Source of the DNA: CAZUSU01 sp964623315
GTDB taxonomy: Bacteria > Patescibacteriota > Patescibacteriia > Magasanikbacterales > 2-02-FULL-50-9b
DNA length: 31,131 nt
Reading direction: 5' to 3'
Assembly (NCBI GenBank): GCA_964623315.1
Contig: CAZUSU010000017.1
Span: 1-31,131, forward strand
The position numbers and the translations under genes are program-made. Positions 1 through 6,745 of the stretch are shown in pieces (position 1 is the stretch's first letter; every line of letters starts with the position of its first letter). The notes under the pieces were generated by a model. That model worked only from the letters and a program-made list of their open reading frames with translations. It had not been told where the DNA came from and ran no database searches.

Positions 1-3
1 TGT

Positions 4-951
4 ATGTCCCCATTTAGAAAAATCGGCAAATTTACCTTTGTCCCTCCTGATAAGATGGATGAATTTTTAAAACCAGTTGCTCCGGCTCCTTCACCTGCAG
101 AAGCTCCCCGTACCCCTAGTTCCGGCGACCCGTTTTCACATGTCAACGCTGTTGAAATGAATAGGCTTAACTTACGACAGATGGAAGTCATCGGGTCTCC
201 GGAAGCGCAGATTTTGATTGATGATGTTATTGATGGGGCAATTGACATCACCAATCCTGCAGGACGTAAAACATTTGTAAAAACATGGCTGCGAGAGTGT
301 CCCACTCTACCGCCTCCGTGTGTTTTAAAGGATAAGCAAGGGACAATCCTTCCAAATCAAAAAAGTTTAGCAAACGTTGACTTTTCTAAAAGTGATTTCT
401 GGTACCTCATTAAACTTTACAACAAAGAACTCATCTCAAATCTTGACAAGGATAAACCTCTACATCTCATCCCTGACTGGAAAACCTCTAAAACACTCCT
501 TGTGGATGATTGGCAAGAAGGTGATTCCGATAACACACAATTTCAACAAACAAAATCAGAACTTCTTAAAACCCTTCTGGGCACCGATGGCTCTGTTGTT
601 AAGATCAAACGTGAGGACCTTGATTCAGCCCTCTGGATTGGTGTAGACCCTTCGAGCAAACAGAAAACTCAAAAACACCACGACCTCATCCAAAAACTCG
701 GCCTTGACCCTGCTCACTGCACCTTCCGTTGCATCACTCAATCAGAATACGCGCGCCTTGCGAAAGTAAACAACTGGGGGACCAAACAACTCTTCACCAA
801 TTTTGATGGGCACTCTGTCGTGGACGATGACGTCTACGGTTTGTTCGGCGGTGGTGTTTCCTCTGGCGGGCCTTCGGACGTCTACTACCCTTGGCGTGGT
901 TCTGCGGGTGGGGACTTAGCCGTGCGTCTCGTCCTTGAGTGCGACAAATGA
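4..951 (+). CDS. hypothetical protein, Gly/Asp-rich C-terminus
   Basis: I do not recognise the family. The 315-aa frame starts at an ATG three bases inside the window, so the true N-terminus may lie further upstream. There is no signal peptide or membrane segment. A Pro/Ala-rich linker (about residues 24-42) precedes a mixed charged domain. The C-terminal 45 residues are rich in Gly, Ser and Asp (VYGLFGGGVSSGGP, then WRGSAGGDLAVRLVLE), which looks like a compact fold end rather than a tail. The base composition is visibly more AT-rich than the neighbouring genes, and runs of A/T-ending codons are common. It converges on rfbB with about 21 nt between the stop codons. The frame and codon pattern make it a real gene, but its function is unknown. 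Confidence 0.7.
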   Translation: MSPFRKIGKFTFVPPDKMDEFLKPVAPAPSPAEAPRTPSSGDPFSHVNAVEMNRLNLRQMEVIGSPEAQILIDDVIDGAIDITNPAGRKTFVKTWLRECPTLPPPCVLKDKQGTILPNQKSLANVDFSKSDFWYLIKLYNKELISNLDKDKPLHLIPDWKTSKTLLVDDWQEGDSDNTQFQQTKSELLKTLLGTDGSVVKIKREDLDSALWIGVDPSSKQKTQKHHDLIQKLGLDPAHCTFRCITQSEYARLAKVNNWGTKQLFTNFDGHSVVDDDVYGLFGGGVSSGGPSDVYYPWRGSAGGDLAVRLVLECDK

Positions 952-972
952 AATGGATTGTGGTTTGGCCTA

Positions 973-1989
973 TTAAAGTTTAATGTGTCTATTAAACTCC
1001 GCCCCTTTTGATTTTAACTTCTCAACCCACGCAACATTATCCGCATACCACTGAATTTTTGCGCGCAAACCTTCTTCAAATTTTTCGCGTGGATATTTTG
1101 GTTCCCATCCGAGACTCTTCATCTTGGTTGCATCAATGCCGTAGCGGCGGTCGTGCCCCGGCCTGTCCTGCACCGTCACGGTCAAATCCGCCGGCTTGTC
1201 CAAAATTTCCAGCAGAATTTTCACCACTTCCACATTTGACCGTTCATTATCTGCGCCAATGTTATATACTTCACCGGCCACACCTTTTTGCAAGAGCAAA
1301 TCAATGGCACTGCAATGGTCATTCACCTGAATCCAATCGCGCACATATAATCCGTCGCCGTAAATGGGAATTTTTTCGTTGCGCAAGGCCTTTGAAATCG
1401 CCTGCGGAATAAATTTTTCCGGAAATTGATACGGGCCGTAGTTGTTACTGCAATGCGTCACAATAATGGGCGTGCCAAACGTCTGAAAATAAGAACGACA
1501 AATTAAATCGCCGCCGGCTTTGCACGCCGCATACGGCATGTTGGGCGCGAACGCTGTTTCTTCGTGAAACAATCGGTCTTCATCTAACCCCAACGCGCCA
1601 AAAACTTCATCGGTCGAAATTTGGATATATAATGGAACATTAAATTTCTTCGTCGCCTCTGCCAAAACCTGCGGCCCCATCACATTTGCAAATACAAAAT
1701 CGCGCAGACCCTCATGTATGGAACGGTCCACGTGCGTTTCGGCGGCAAAATTGACCATCGCGTCCGGCCGCCACTGTTCAATAATTTCAGACATTTGCGC
1801 CGCAGACGCAATATCGGCCTGCTGGAAAATATGCCGCGCGGCTGGCAAGTCCGACACATTATCCAAATTTCCGGCGTACGTTAATTTGTCCACGTTCACG
1901 ATTTTCAAATCCGGATACTTTGCAAGCATCCATCGCACAAAATTTGACCCAATAAATCCGGCGCCGCCACAGACCAATAACGTACGCAT
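973..1989 (-). CDS. rfbB: dTDP-glucose 4,6-dehydratase
   Basis: Extended short-chain dehydrogenase that converts dTDP-glucose to dTDP-4-keto-6-deoxyglucose, the second step of dTDP-rhamnose and related deoxysugar synthesis in the cytosol. The 338-aa product has the NAD-binding GGAGFIG (residues 8-14). It also has the dehydratase catalytic triplet T126-D127-E128 in STDEVFG and the YxxxK pair Y153/K157. Its length is normal for the family. I chose the ATG at 1989 over the in-frame GTG at 1998. An extended -10 (TGCTACAGT) ends at 1999, so transcription should begin downstream of the GTG. The other dTDP-rhamnose genes (rfbA, rfbC, rfbD) are not in this window. The gene diverges from an FkbM-like methyltransferase, which fits a surface-glycan locus. 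Confidence 0.95.
   Translation of the reverse strand: MRTLLVCGGAGFIGSNFVRWMLAKYPDLKIVNVDKLTYAGNLDNVSDLPAARHIFQQADIASAAQMSEIIEQWRPDAMVNFAAETHVDRSIHEGLRDFVFANVMGPQVLAEATKKFNVPLYIQISTDEVFGALGLDEDRLFHEETAFAPNMPYAACKAGGDLICRSYFQTFGTPIIVTHCSNNYGPYQFPEKFIPQAISKALRNEKIPIYGDGLYVRDWIQVNDHCSAIDLLLQKGVAGEVYNIGADNERSNVEVVKILLEILDKPADLTVTVQDRPGHDRRYGIDATKMKSLGWEPKYPREKFEEGLRAKIQWYADNVAWVEKLKSKGAEFNRHIKL
977..998. terminator. weak AT-rich hairpin between convergent genes
   Basis: AGTTTAAT and ATTAAACT form a perfect 8-bp stem around a 6-nt loop, at the very end of rfbB and just past the upstream gene. It could act as a weak bidirectional terminator. It lacks a GC-rich stem, and a clear T-tract is seen only weakly on the minus side, so this is tentative. 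Confidence 0.25.
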
Positions 1990-1998
1990 AATGAACAC

Positions 1999-2027
1999 AC
2001 TGTAGCAATTTATCTTCCCTTGATCAA
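1999..2027 (-). promoter_or_regulatory. rfbB promoter (half of a divergent pair)
   Basis: The minus strand carries -35 TTGATC (2027-2022), a 17-bp spacer and extended -10 TGC-TACAGT (2007-1999), then 9 nt to the ATG at 1989. The -35 lies within the palindrome TTGATCAA, which also supplies the -35 of the plus-strand gene. Confidence 0.6.
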
Positions 2028-2048
2028 CTCCCCTTTTTGATCTATACT
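2020..2048 (+). promoter_or_regulatory. promoter of the FkbM-like gene (other half of the pair)
   Basis: The plus strand carries -35 TTGATC (2020-2025), a 17-bp spacer and -10 TATACT (2043-2048). The ATG follows after only 7 nt, so the transcript would start at or next to the start codon. No Shine-Dalgarno is present. Confidence 0.65.
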
Positions 2049-2055
2049 AATTTCC

Positions 2056-2985
2056 ATGAAAATGGACGAATTAAAAATCGGCGTCAAAACTTTAGTGTGC
2101 AACGTGCGTAATCTGTGGCGAACCGACCAAATGTTCGCCGACCGCCGGCTCGGGTATGACGAATTAAATATCCACGGCATCGGCGGCATGGTGGCGCGCG
2201 CGGCGTATCCCCTCTTGATCGCACCGGCAGAACACCACGCACCCATCAACGCTCATGAAGCAAAAATTTATTCCCAAAACGGCGAGGACGGAATTTTGAT
2301 GTATATTTTTTCTAAAATCGGAGTGAAACATTTTACGTTTGTGGAATTTGGCGGGAGTGATGGCCGTGAATGCAACAGCGCAAATTTTGCGCTACATTTT
2401 GGGTGGCGCGGATTATTTATTGAGGGCGATAAAAAAAGTCATGAACGCGCTAAACAATTTTATAAATTGCATTTGCTTGGCCCCACCCTGCGCAATGTAA
2501 CACTCATGAACGACATGGTTACTCCGGACAACATAAACGAACTGCTAAAAAAAGGCAATTACACCGGCGAAATTGATCTGTTATCCGTTGACATTGATAG
2601 CAACGACTACTGGGTGTGGCGTGCGATCACTGCGGCGAATCCCCGCGTAGCCGTGGTAGAGGTAAACACGTCTTTTGGGCCTCACGAATCCGTCACCATT
2701 CCCTACGATAGAGCGTTCCAGCGATTCGCGCATGAGTCGCATGGATTTTATCACGGCATGTCACTGGCCGCGGCCGCAAAGTTAGGCACGGAAAAAGGAT
2801 ACACGTTCGTTGGCTGTGATTCGTGTGGTGTCAATGCGTTTTTTGTGCGTAACGATCTGGCGGCCGGCGTTTTTGAACCGGTGGCGCCGGCGGTGGCATT
2901 TTATCCGATGTGGCATCGCACGCGTGGACGCACGTGGCAGGAACAATTTGATCTAATTAAAAATTTACCGATGACGCGCGTATAG
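2056..2985 (+). CDS. FkbM-like SAM-dependent methyltransferase
   Basis: The 309-aa product resembles the FkbM-type methyltransferase group. A central Rossmann-like segment runs from the acidic FVEFGGSDGRECNSANF loop (about residues 94-110) through RGLFIEGD to LLSVDIDSNDYWVWRAI, which fits a SAM-binding strand followed by the family's DIDxxD-type motif. Such enzymes usually O-methylate sugars in surface polysaccharides. Being paired with rfbB on a shared regulatory region supports, but does not prove, a role in modifying a deoxysugar glycan. A second ATG lies two codons in (2062). The first ATG is 7 nt after a TATACT box. The last 21 nt overlap the end of the NUDIX gene on the opposite strand. 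Family confidence is moderate and the substrate is unknown. Confidence 0.75.
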   Translation: MKMDELKIGVKTLVCNVRNLWRTDQMFADRRLGYDELNIHGIGGMVARAAYPLLIAPAEHHAPINAHEAKIYSQNGEDGILMYIFSKIGVKHFTFVEFGGSDGRECNSANFALHFGWRGLFIEGDKKSHERAKQFYKLHLLGPTLRNVTLMNDMVTPDNINELLKKGNYTGEIDLLSVDIDSNDYWVWRAITAANPRVAVVEVNTSFGPHESVTIPYDRAFQRFAHESHGFYHGMSLAAAAKLGTEKGYTFVGCDSCGVNAFFVRNDLAAGVFEPVAPAVAFYPMWHRTRGRTWQEQFDLIKNLPMTRV

Positions 2986-3489
2986 TGCCCACGCGGCCAG
3001 CGTTTGACCGTCAAAAATTTCTCCGCGCGCAATCATTTCATCAATTTCTTGTGCTGTTTTTTGCACTAATGACATGTGCTCTGTCGGCTCCAAATCACGC
3101 GGCACCGGCGTTAAATGTTCCGCCAAAAACACGTGGCATACTTCGTGAATTACACCACTGCACGGATTAAGCGTCCCGAGGGGAATCAGGCGTCCGGCTT
3201 TAAAACCGGCCTCCTCTGCTAACTCTGCAATGGCCGCTTCTGCCGGTGTCTGTCCTTTTTTTATGGCGCCACCGGGAAATTCATAACTAAAGGTATTCGG
3301 CAAACAGCGATATGAATGGACCATGGTCAGCGAGCCGTCGGCATGACGGGGTAGAATATACACGGAACCGGGTGTTTCCAAATAATAATATTTGCCGCGA
3401 GCTCCCGTTTCTGTTTCAAAATCAAATTTTTTATATTCGTGCCACGGCGTTTTTAGAATCACCTCTTCGTTACTGCGCTTCCAACTCAC
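2965..3489 (-). CDS. NUDIX hydrolase (ADP-ribose pyrophosphatase-like)
   Basis: Hydrolyses a nucleoside diphosphate linked to another moiety; the sequence most resembles ADP-ribose or sugar-nucleotide pyrophosphatases. I place the start at the GTG at 3489. It overlaps the HIT stop as GTGA, giving a 174-aa product that begins MSWKRSNEEV. The longer reading from 3555 would run 66 nt into the HIT gene. The Nudix box is at residues 73-95 (GGAIKKGQ, then AELAEEAGF). The two metal-binding glutamates of EEAG are present. The usual Glu after Gly-x5 is Gln, and the Arg of REUxEE is Ala, so the box is imperfect and activity may be altered. It is the last gene of a six-gene operon and its end overlaps the convergent methyltransferase by 21 nt. 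Confidence 0.85.
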   Translation of the reverse strand: MSWKRSNEEVILKTPWHEYKKFDFETETGARGKYYYLETPGSVYILPRHADGSLTMVHSYRCLPNTFSYEFPGGAIKKGQTPAEAAIAELAEEAGFKAGRLIPLGTLNPCSGVIHEVCHVFLAEHLTPVPRDLEPTEHMSLVQKTAQEIDEMIARGEIFDGQTLAAWALYARHR

Positions 3490-3890
3490 AGCGCTAATTT
3501 GATAAGTGAGGCGGTTTCTAGTAATTGCTCTGCCGTTGTTGTCTGGCTTGACCAATGTACTAATCCGTCGCCGCTCCAGCGCGGAATGACATGCACATGA
3601 GCGTGCATGATGATTTGCCCTGCCGCCGGACCGGTATTAATACCGATATTAAAACCGTCAGCCTCAAGCGCCGCCATGAGCGCAACTCCCATGCGCGGCG
3701 CCAATTGCATAATGTGCGCAAGCGTATCATCATCACTGTCTATAATATCGTGCACATGTTTTTTTGGCACAATAAGCAGATGCCCGCGACTGATGGGATG
3801 GATATCCAAAAACACCACGGCAGTATCATCCTCCCACACCCGCGTGGATGGAATTTCATTTGCGATTATTTTACAAAAAATGCATTCCAT
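3486..3890 (-). CDS. HIT family (histidine triad) nucleotide-binding protein
   Basis: Small cytosolic nucleotide hydrolase or transferase of the HinT type, acting on purine nucleoside phosphoramidates or related adducts. The 134-aa product has the diagnostic triad H96-x-H98-x-H100 in MHAHVHVIP. It also has the N-terminal CIFC zinc-type pair (C3, C6), the FLDIHPISRGHLLIVPKKH core (about residues 27-45) and an N-terminal IIANEIPS typical of the family. The ATG at 3890 sits 6 nt after the stop of a 58-aa membrane protein. The stop codon overlaps the GTG of the NUDIX gene, so the two nucleotide-cleanup enzymes are probably translationally coupled. Confidence 0.95.
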   Translation of the reverse strand: MECIFCKIIANEIPSTRVWEDDTAVVFLDIHPISRGHLLIVPKKHVHDIIDSDDDTLAHIMQLAPRMGVALMAALEADGFNIGINTGPAAGQIIMHAHVHVIPRWSGDGLVHWSSQTTTAEQLLETASLIKLAL

Positions 3891-3896
3891 AAGTTT

Positions 3897-4073
3897 TTAT
3901 CGGTGGGGTTTGGTCAGTAAGGCCCCAACGGCCGATGATCCCCACACCATTAACAATACCCAAAGAGGCACCAAGCCGTCAACAAACTGCGGGCGCCACC
4001 ATTCCAATGCCATTGCCCCTGCAAAAGAAAATCCGGCACTCCAGCTCATAACCGAGAAAAAAAAGTTTTGCAT
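3897..4073 (-). CDS. 58-aa two-span membrane protein (hypothetical)
   Basis: A short frame of 58 residues starts MQNFFFSVMSW and ends LLTKPHR. It has two hydrophobic stretches (about residues 3-23 and 35-53) separated by an EWWRPQFVDG loop, which suggests a hairpin of two membrane helices. It fills the gap between two operon genes almost exactly: its ATG is 9 nt after the upstream stop and its stop is 6 nt before the HIT start. The fit, reading frame and hydrophobicity are what support it. No function is recognisable, and no strong ribosome binding site is visible. Confidence 0.6.
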   Translation of the reverse strand: MQNFFFSVMSWSAGFSFAGAMALEWWRPQFVDGLVPLWVLLMVWGSSAVGALLTKPHR

Positions 4074-4082
4074 ACTTGCCTA

Positions 4083-4616
4083 TTAATAATAACGCAAACG
4101 CACTTCGCGCACCAACCAGCGCGTGTCTGCAGAGGGGGGAAATACAAAAACGATGCGACGGGCGCCACGCTCCTCAACAAAAAACTTGGCCATATCAAAT
4201 GATTGTGTCCACTCCATCCACCCGTCATTTCTGAACGGTGCGGGAGTCACCGCGGTGGTTATATTTGTTTCCGGCCCCCTCCCCGTTCTATAGCCCATCT
4301 GTATTGCGGTAAAAACTGATAATTTTTTTTCCGGTCGCGCTACCAGCGTAATTTCAATTTTTTTATTTATGTGCCGCGGCACAAATAACAGATATACCGG
4401 CGACGCCGTTATGGGACGCACCACCTTGCCAGCATATTTTTCTGGTGCTCCCGTTCTGTCCGATGGAGTAAAATCATTAAAGGTCTTTGTGGGGCCGTTC
4501 GGATAAAATGTATCCGTGGTCACGGTATGCAATACCAGCGCAATGAATAGCGGGGCGCTACCGCATAACACTGCACACATGCCCACGAATAATTTATTGC
4601 GTAATAAAAATTTCAT
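4083..4616 (-). CDS. membrane-anchored extracytoplasmic protein, hypothetical
   Basis: The 177-aa product starts MKFLLRNKLFVG at 4616. One hydrophobic helix (about residues 8-31) is followed by a soluble region outside the membrane that is rich in beta-type sequence (VYLLFVPRHINKKIEITLVARP). The start lies 23 nt inside the end of the preceding GT-C-like gene, a common overlap in this operon. A longer upstream reading exists but would overlap that gene far more and has no support. It probably accompanies the GT-C-like protein, as small exported partners often do, but I do not recognise the family. Confidence 0.7.
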   Translation of the reverse strand: MKFLLRNKLFVGMCAVLCGSAPLFIALVLHTVTTDTFYPNGPTKTFNDFTPSDRTGAPEKYAGKVVRPITASPVYLLFVPRHINKKIEITLVARPEKKLSVFTAIQMGYRTGRGPETNITTAVTPAPFRNDGWMEWTQSFDMAKFFVEERGARRIVFVFPPSADTRWLVREVRLRYY

Positions 4617-6111
4617 AAAGCGTATGAGGACCAAACAGCTCGCGTGGCACGGCGCGCACCTTGTGATAGGCGAGCCATCTCTCGTCATTTTTATTGAGCG
4701 ACTCAATAAAGGCCCACACCGGCACATCGCGTTCCTTCAGCTCACGCGCCGCTGATACCGCACGCACCTCACGGGGAAACGGTTGTAAAACGGCGCGTTG
4801 CGCAAAAAAATGTTTGTCCCACGCGCGCACCGCAAGAACGGCGTTTGGCGGAACTTTTTGTAGCACCGCGGCAACTGTCAGACGCGCAGTACGCACTTCG
4901 CGCCCTACCTGCCAGAGTCCATCAGCACCCACAACAGCACGAAGGATTCCCGCAACCACGACGCACACTAAAAATATTCGCACGGCACGGCGCTCGTTCC
5001 AATGAAAATACGATGTTGCCGCCAATAATAGCACTGCCGCAAATGGCAGACGAAACACCAGATGTGGCAACCAATACCGCACATACGATGCGCCGAGCGT
5101 GATGGCGCTCGGGTCAGCCGGATTATCCGAAAATTGCCAGCTTCCATACAATACGAACAGCCACATACTTGCCGGTACCACCACGGTGAGATACGCCAAA
5201 ACGAGGCGATCAATTTTTTTGTGGCGAATCGCCTGATACACCCACCAGATAAGTCCGGTCGTTGAAACAATCACCCACGGCGCAAATAGCCACACAATAA
5301 ATTTTGATACGTTTAAAAATGTTACCGCAAGATGTATGCCGAACGGAAAAAATAAATTACCCTGCAAAAATTGATAGCCGCCCGGTACCGCGCCAAAAAA
5401 TCTAACCAAAAAAAATATAATTGCACCCAGCACCACTGCTCCGCCCACTTTGCACGCCGCGCGACGAAGGGCGAGATCGCCCCACACCGCCGCCGATAGC
5501 GCACACAGCCCGAATAATACCATCGCTTCCGGTGGACGTATGGCAATGGCCGCGAGAGCGCCAACAACAGCGAGTGCCGCCATGGCGCCCGTTCGGTGCA
5601 ACCACCAATGCCACGCCGCCGCCACCGCAATGATAGTAAAATCAAGCACGACCATATTTGGAAACAATCCCCGCACGGAGTAATACAAAACAGCCGGCTG
5701 AAATAAAAAAAGCCAGAAGGAAATCGCGGCAATCGATTCGCCAAAAATATGCCGGCAAACGTACCACCAAGCGAGCGACGCCACCGCAGTAAAAAAAACG
5801 GTGAGATACATAAGCGACCAATCACCGAGGAGGCCAGAAATAGTTCCGTATATAATGGGGATGCCAATAAATCCGCTCGGCGCAACGCCGCGGGCCGTTG
5901 GAACGGTACTGCGCGCAAATAACGGATATGCGTCGGGATGCGGAGTGGCGACGGGCACAAATAGTTCTGCGCTCTTGCTCCATGTCTGCGCAAATAATTT
6001 ATTGGCCGATTCATCCGGTGAATTCACCCCACGATAAAAAGTAAAAATAAAGGCACTGCATACAATAAAAAAAATTCCCCCTCCCCATAAAATTTGTTTA
6101 GGGGCTATCAT
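4594..6111 (-). CDS. GT-C-type membrane glycosyltransferase-like protein
   Basis: The 505-aa product is a polytopic membrane protein with around 10-12 hydrophobic segments and a C-terminal soluble tail (about residues 400-505). After the first helix, the external loop carries SPDESANKLFA. An acidic DE pair there is the typical metal or catalytic site of GT-C enzymes such as PMT/ArnT (GT39 and GT83), which transfer sugars from polyprenyl-phosphate carriers. I chose the ATG at 6111 because it overlaps the pgsA stop as ATGA. The frame remains open upstream, but that part lies inside pgsA. The acceptor and donor cannot be read from the sequence. Confidence 0.7.
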   Translation of the reverse strand: MIAPKQILWGGGIFFIVCSAFIFTFYRGVNSPDESANKLFAQTWSKSAELFVPVATPHPDAYPLFARSTVPTARGVAPSGFIGIPIIYGTISGLLGDWSLMYLTVFFTAVASLAWWYVCRHIFGESIAAISFWLFLFQPAVLYYSVRGLFPNMVVLDFTIIAVAAAWHWWLHRTGAMAALAVVGALAAIAIRPPEAMVLFGLCALSAAVWGDLALRRAACKVGGAVVLGAIIFFLVRFFGAVPGGYQFLQGNLFFPFGIHLAVTFLNVSKFIVWLFAPWVIVSTTGLIWWVYQAIRHKKIDRLVLAYLTVVVPASMWLFVLYGSWQFSDNPADPSAITLGASYVRYWLPHLVFRLPFAAVLLLAATSYFHWNERRAVRIFLVCVVVAGILRAVVGADGLWQVGREVRTARLTVAAVLQKVPPNAVLAVRAWDKHFFAQRAVLQPFPREVRAVSAARELKERDVPVWAFIESLNKNDERWLAYHKVRAVPRELFGPHTLYEIFITQ

Positions 6112-6701
6112 ATCCCATGAAAAAATAAACTGATTATGGCAAAAATAATTGCCGCGCCAAAAATCCACGAAGCGGCGGCGAACAGCCACACGCTCTCCAA
6201 AGATAAGCCAAGCAATACCACACATACGGCGACGCACTGCAGAAGCATTTTAATTTTTCCCCATAAATTTGCTTGCGGCACTTTGCCGAGCGCGCGCACC
6301 ACGGTTGCGGTAATCATAAAAATAATTTCCAGCGCAATAACCATGAGACCGACATAGTAATTAATATAGCGCATCACCAATAACACCACCATGGAACCAA
6401 TCAGTAATTTATCAGCGACCGGATCCATCATTTTTCCGAAATCCGTAATCTGATTTCTGGTGCGCGCGAGCGAGCCATCAATGGCGTCGGTAAACGCCGC
6501 AAACAAAAAAAGCGGAATGCCGATGCGATACCAGTGCAAATAATTTACGTACACCACCAACGGCACCAAAACAAGACGCAGTAGGGTAAAAAAATTTGGC
6601 TTTACCCAATGTGGTATCATCCACAAAATGAGCTTGTCCAGCAGTTTGTCGTGCAAATAAATTTCTTCGGCGTGCATGTAATGGGTGCGTGGTGCGTTCA
6701 T
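6108..6701 (-). CDS. pgsA: CDP-alcohol phosphatidyltransferase (PgsA-like)
   Basis: Integral membrane enzyme that transfers a phosphatidyl group from CDP-diacylglycerol to an alcohol, probably glycerol-3-phosphate for phosphatidylglycerol synthesis. The complete family signature DG-x2-AR-x8-G-x3-D-x3-D lies at residues 75-97, from D75-G76 to D93 and D97. About five or six hydrophobic helices surround it. The product is 197 aa, the usual size. The ATG at 6701 is chosen because the longer frame would cover the divergent gene and lacks family-like sequence. It is the first gene of the six-gene operon. Glycerol-3-phosphate as acceptor is inferred from overall similarity; phosphatidylinositol-type synthases share the same motif. 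Confidence 0.88.
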   Translation of the reverse strand: MNAPRTHYMHAEEIYLHDKLLDKLILWMIPHWVKPNFFTLLRLVLVPLVVYVNYLHWYRIGIPLFLFAAFTDAIDGSLARTRNQITDFGKMMDPVADKLLIGSMVVLLVMRYINYYVGLMVIALEIIFMITATVVRALGKVPQANLWGKIKMLLQCVAVCVVLLGLSLESVWLFAAASWIFGAAIIFAIISLFFHGI

Positions 6702-6716
6702 ATGTGTTAGAGTATC

Positions 6717-6745
6717 AGTATAATGATGTCCGAACTTAATCGCAA
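6717..6745 (-). promoter_or_regulatory. pgsA operon promoter, -35 inside the divergent gene
   Basis: The minus strand carries -35 TTGCGA (6745-6740), a 17-bp spacer and -10 TATACT (6722-6717). A second box, GATACT (6716-6711), sits 9 nt before the pgsA ATG. The -35 and spacer lie within the first codons of the plus-strand gene. Confidence 0.5.

Noticed and set aside
1990..1998. GTG at 1998 as the rfbB start (adds three residues)
   Set aside because: The GTG directly follows the -10 box and would lie upstream of the expected transcription start; the ATG at 1989 gives the usual N-terminus.
5322..6014. Long open frames within the GT-C-like gene in another frame
   Set aside because: They are out-of-frame shadows of a membrane protein rich in Ala and Gly codons and show no family features.
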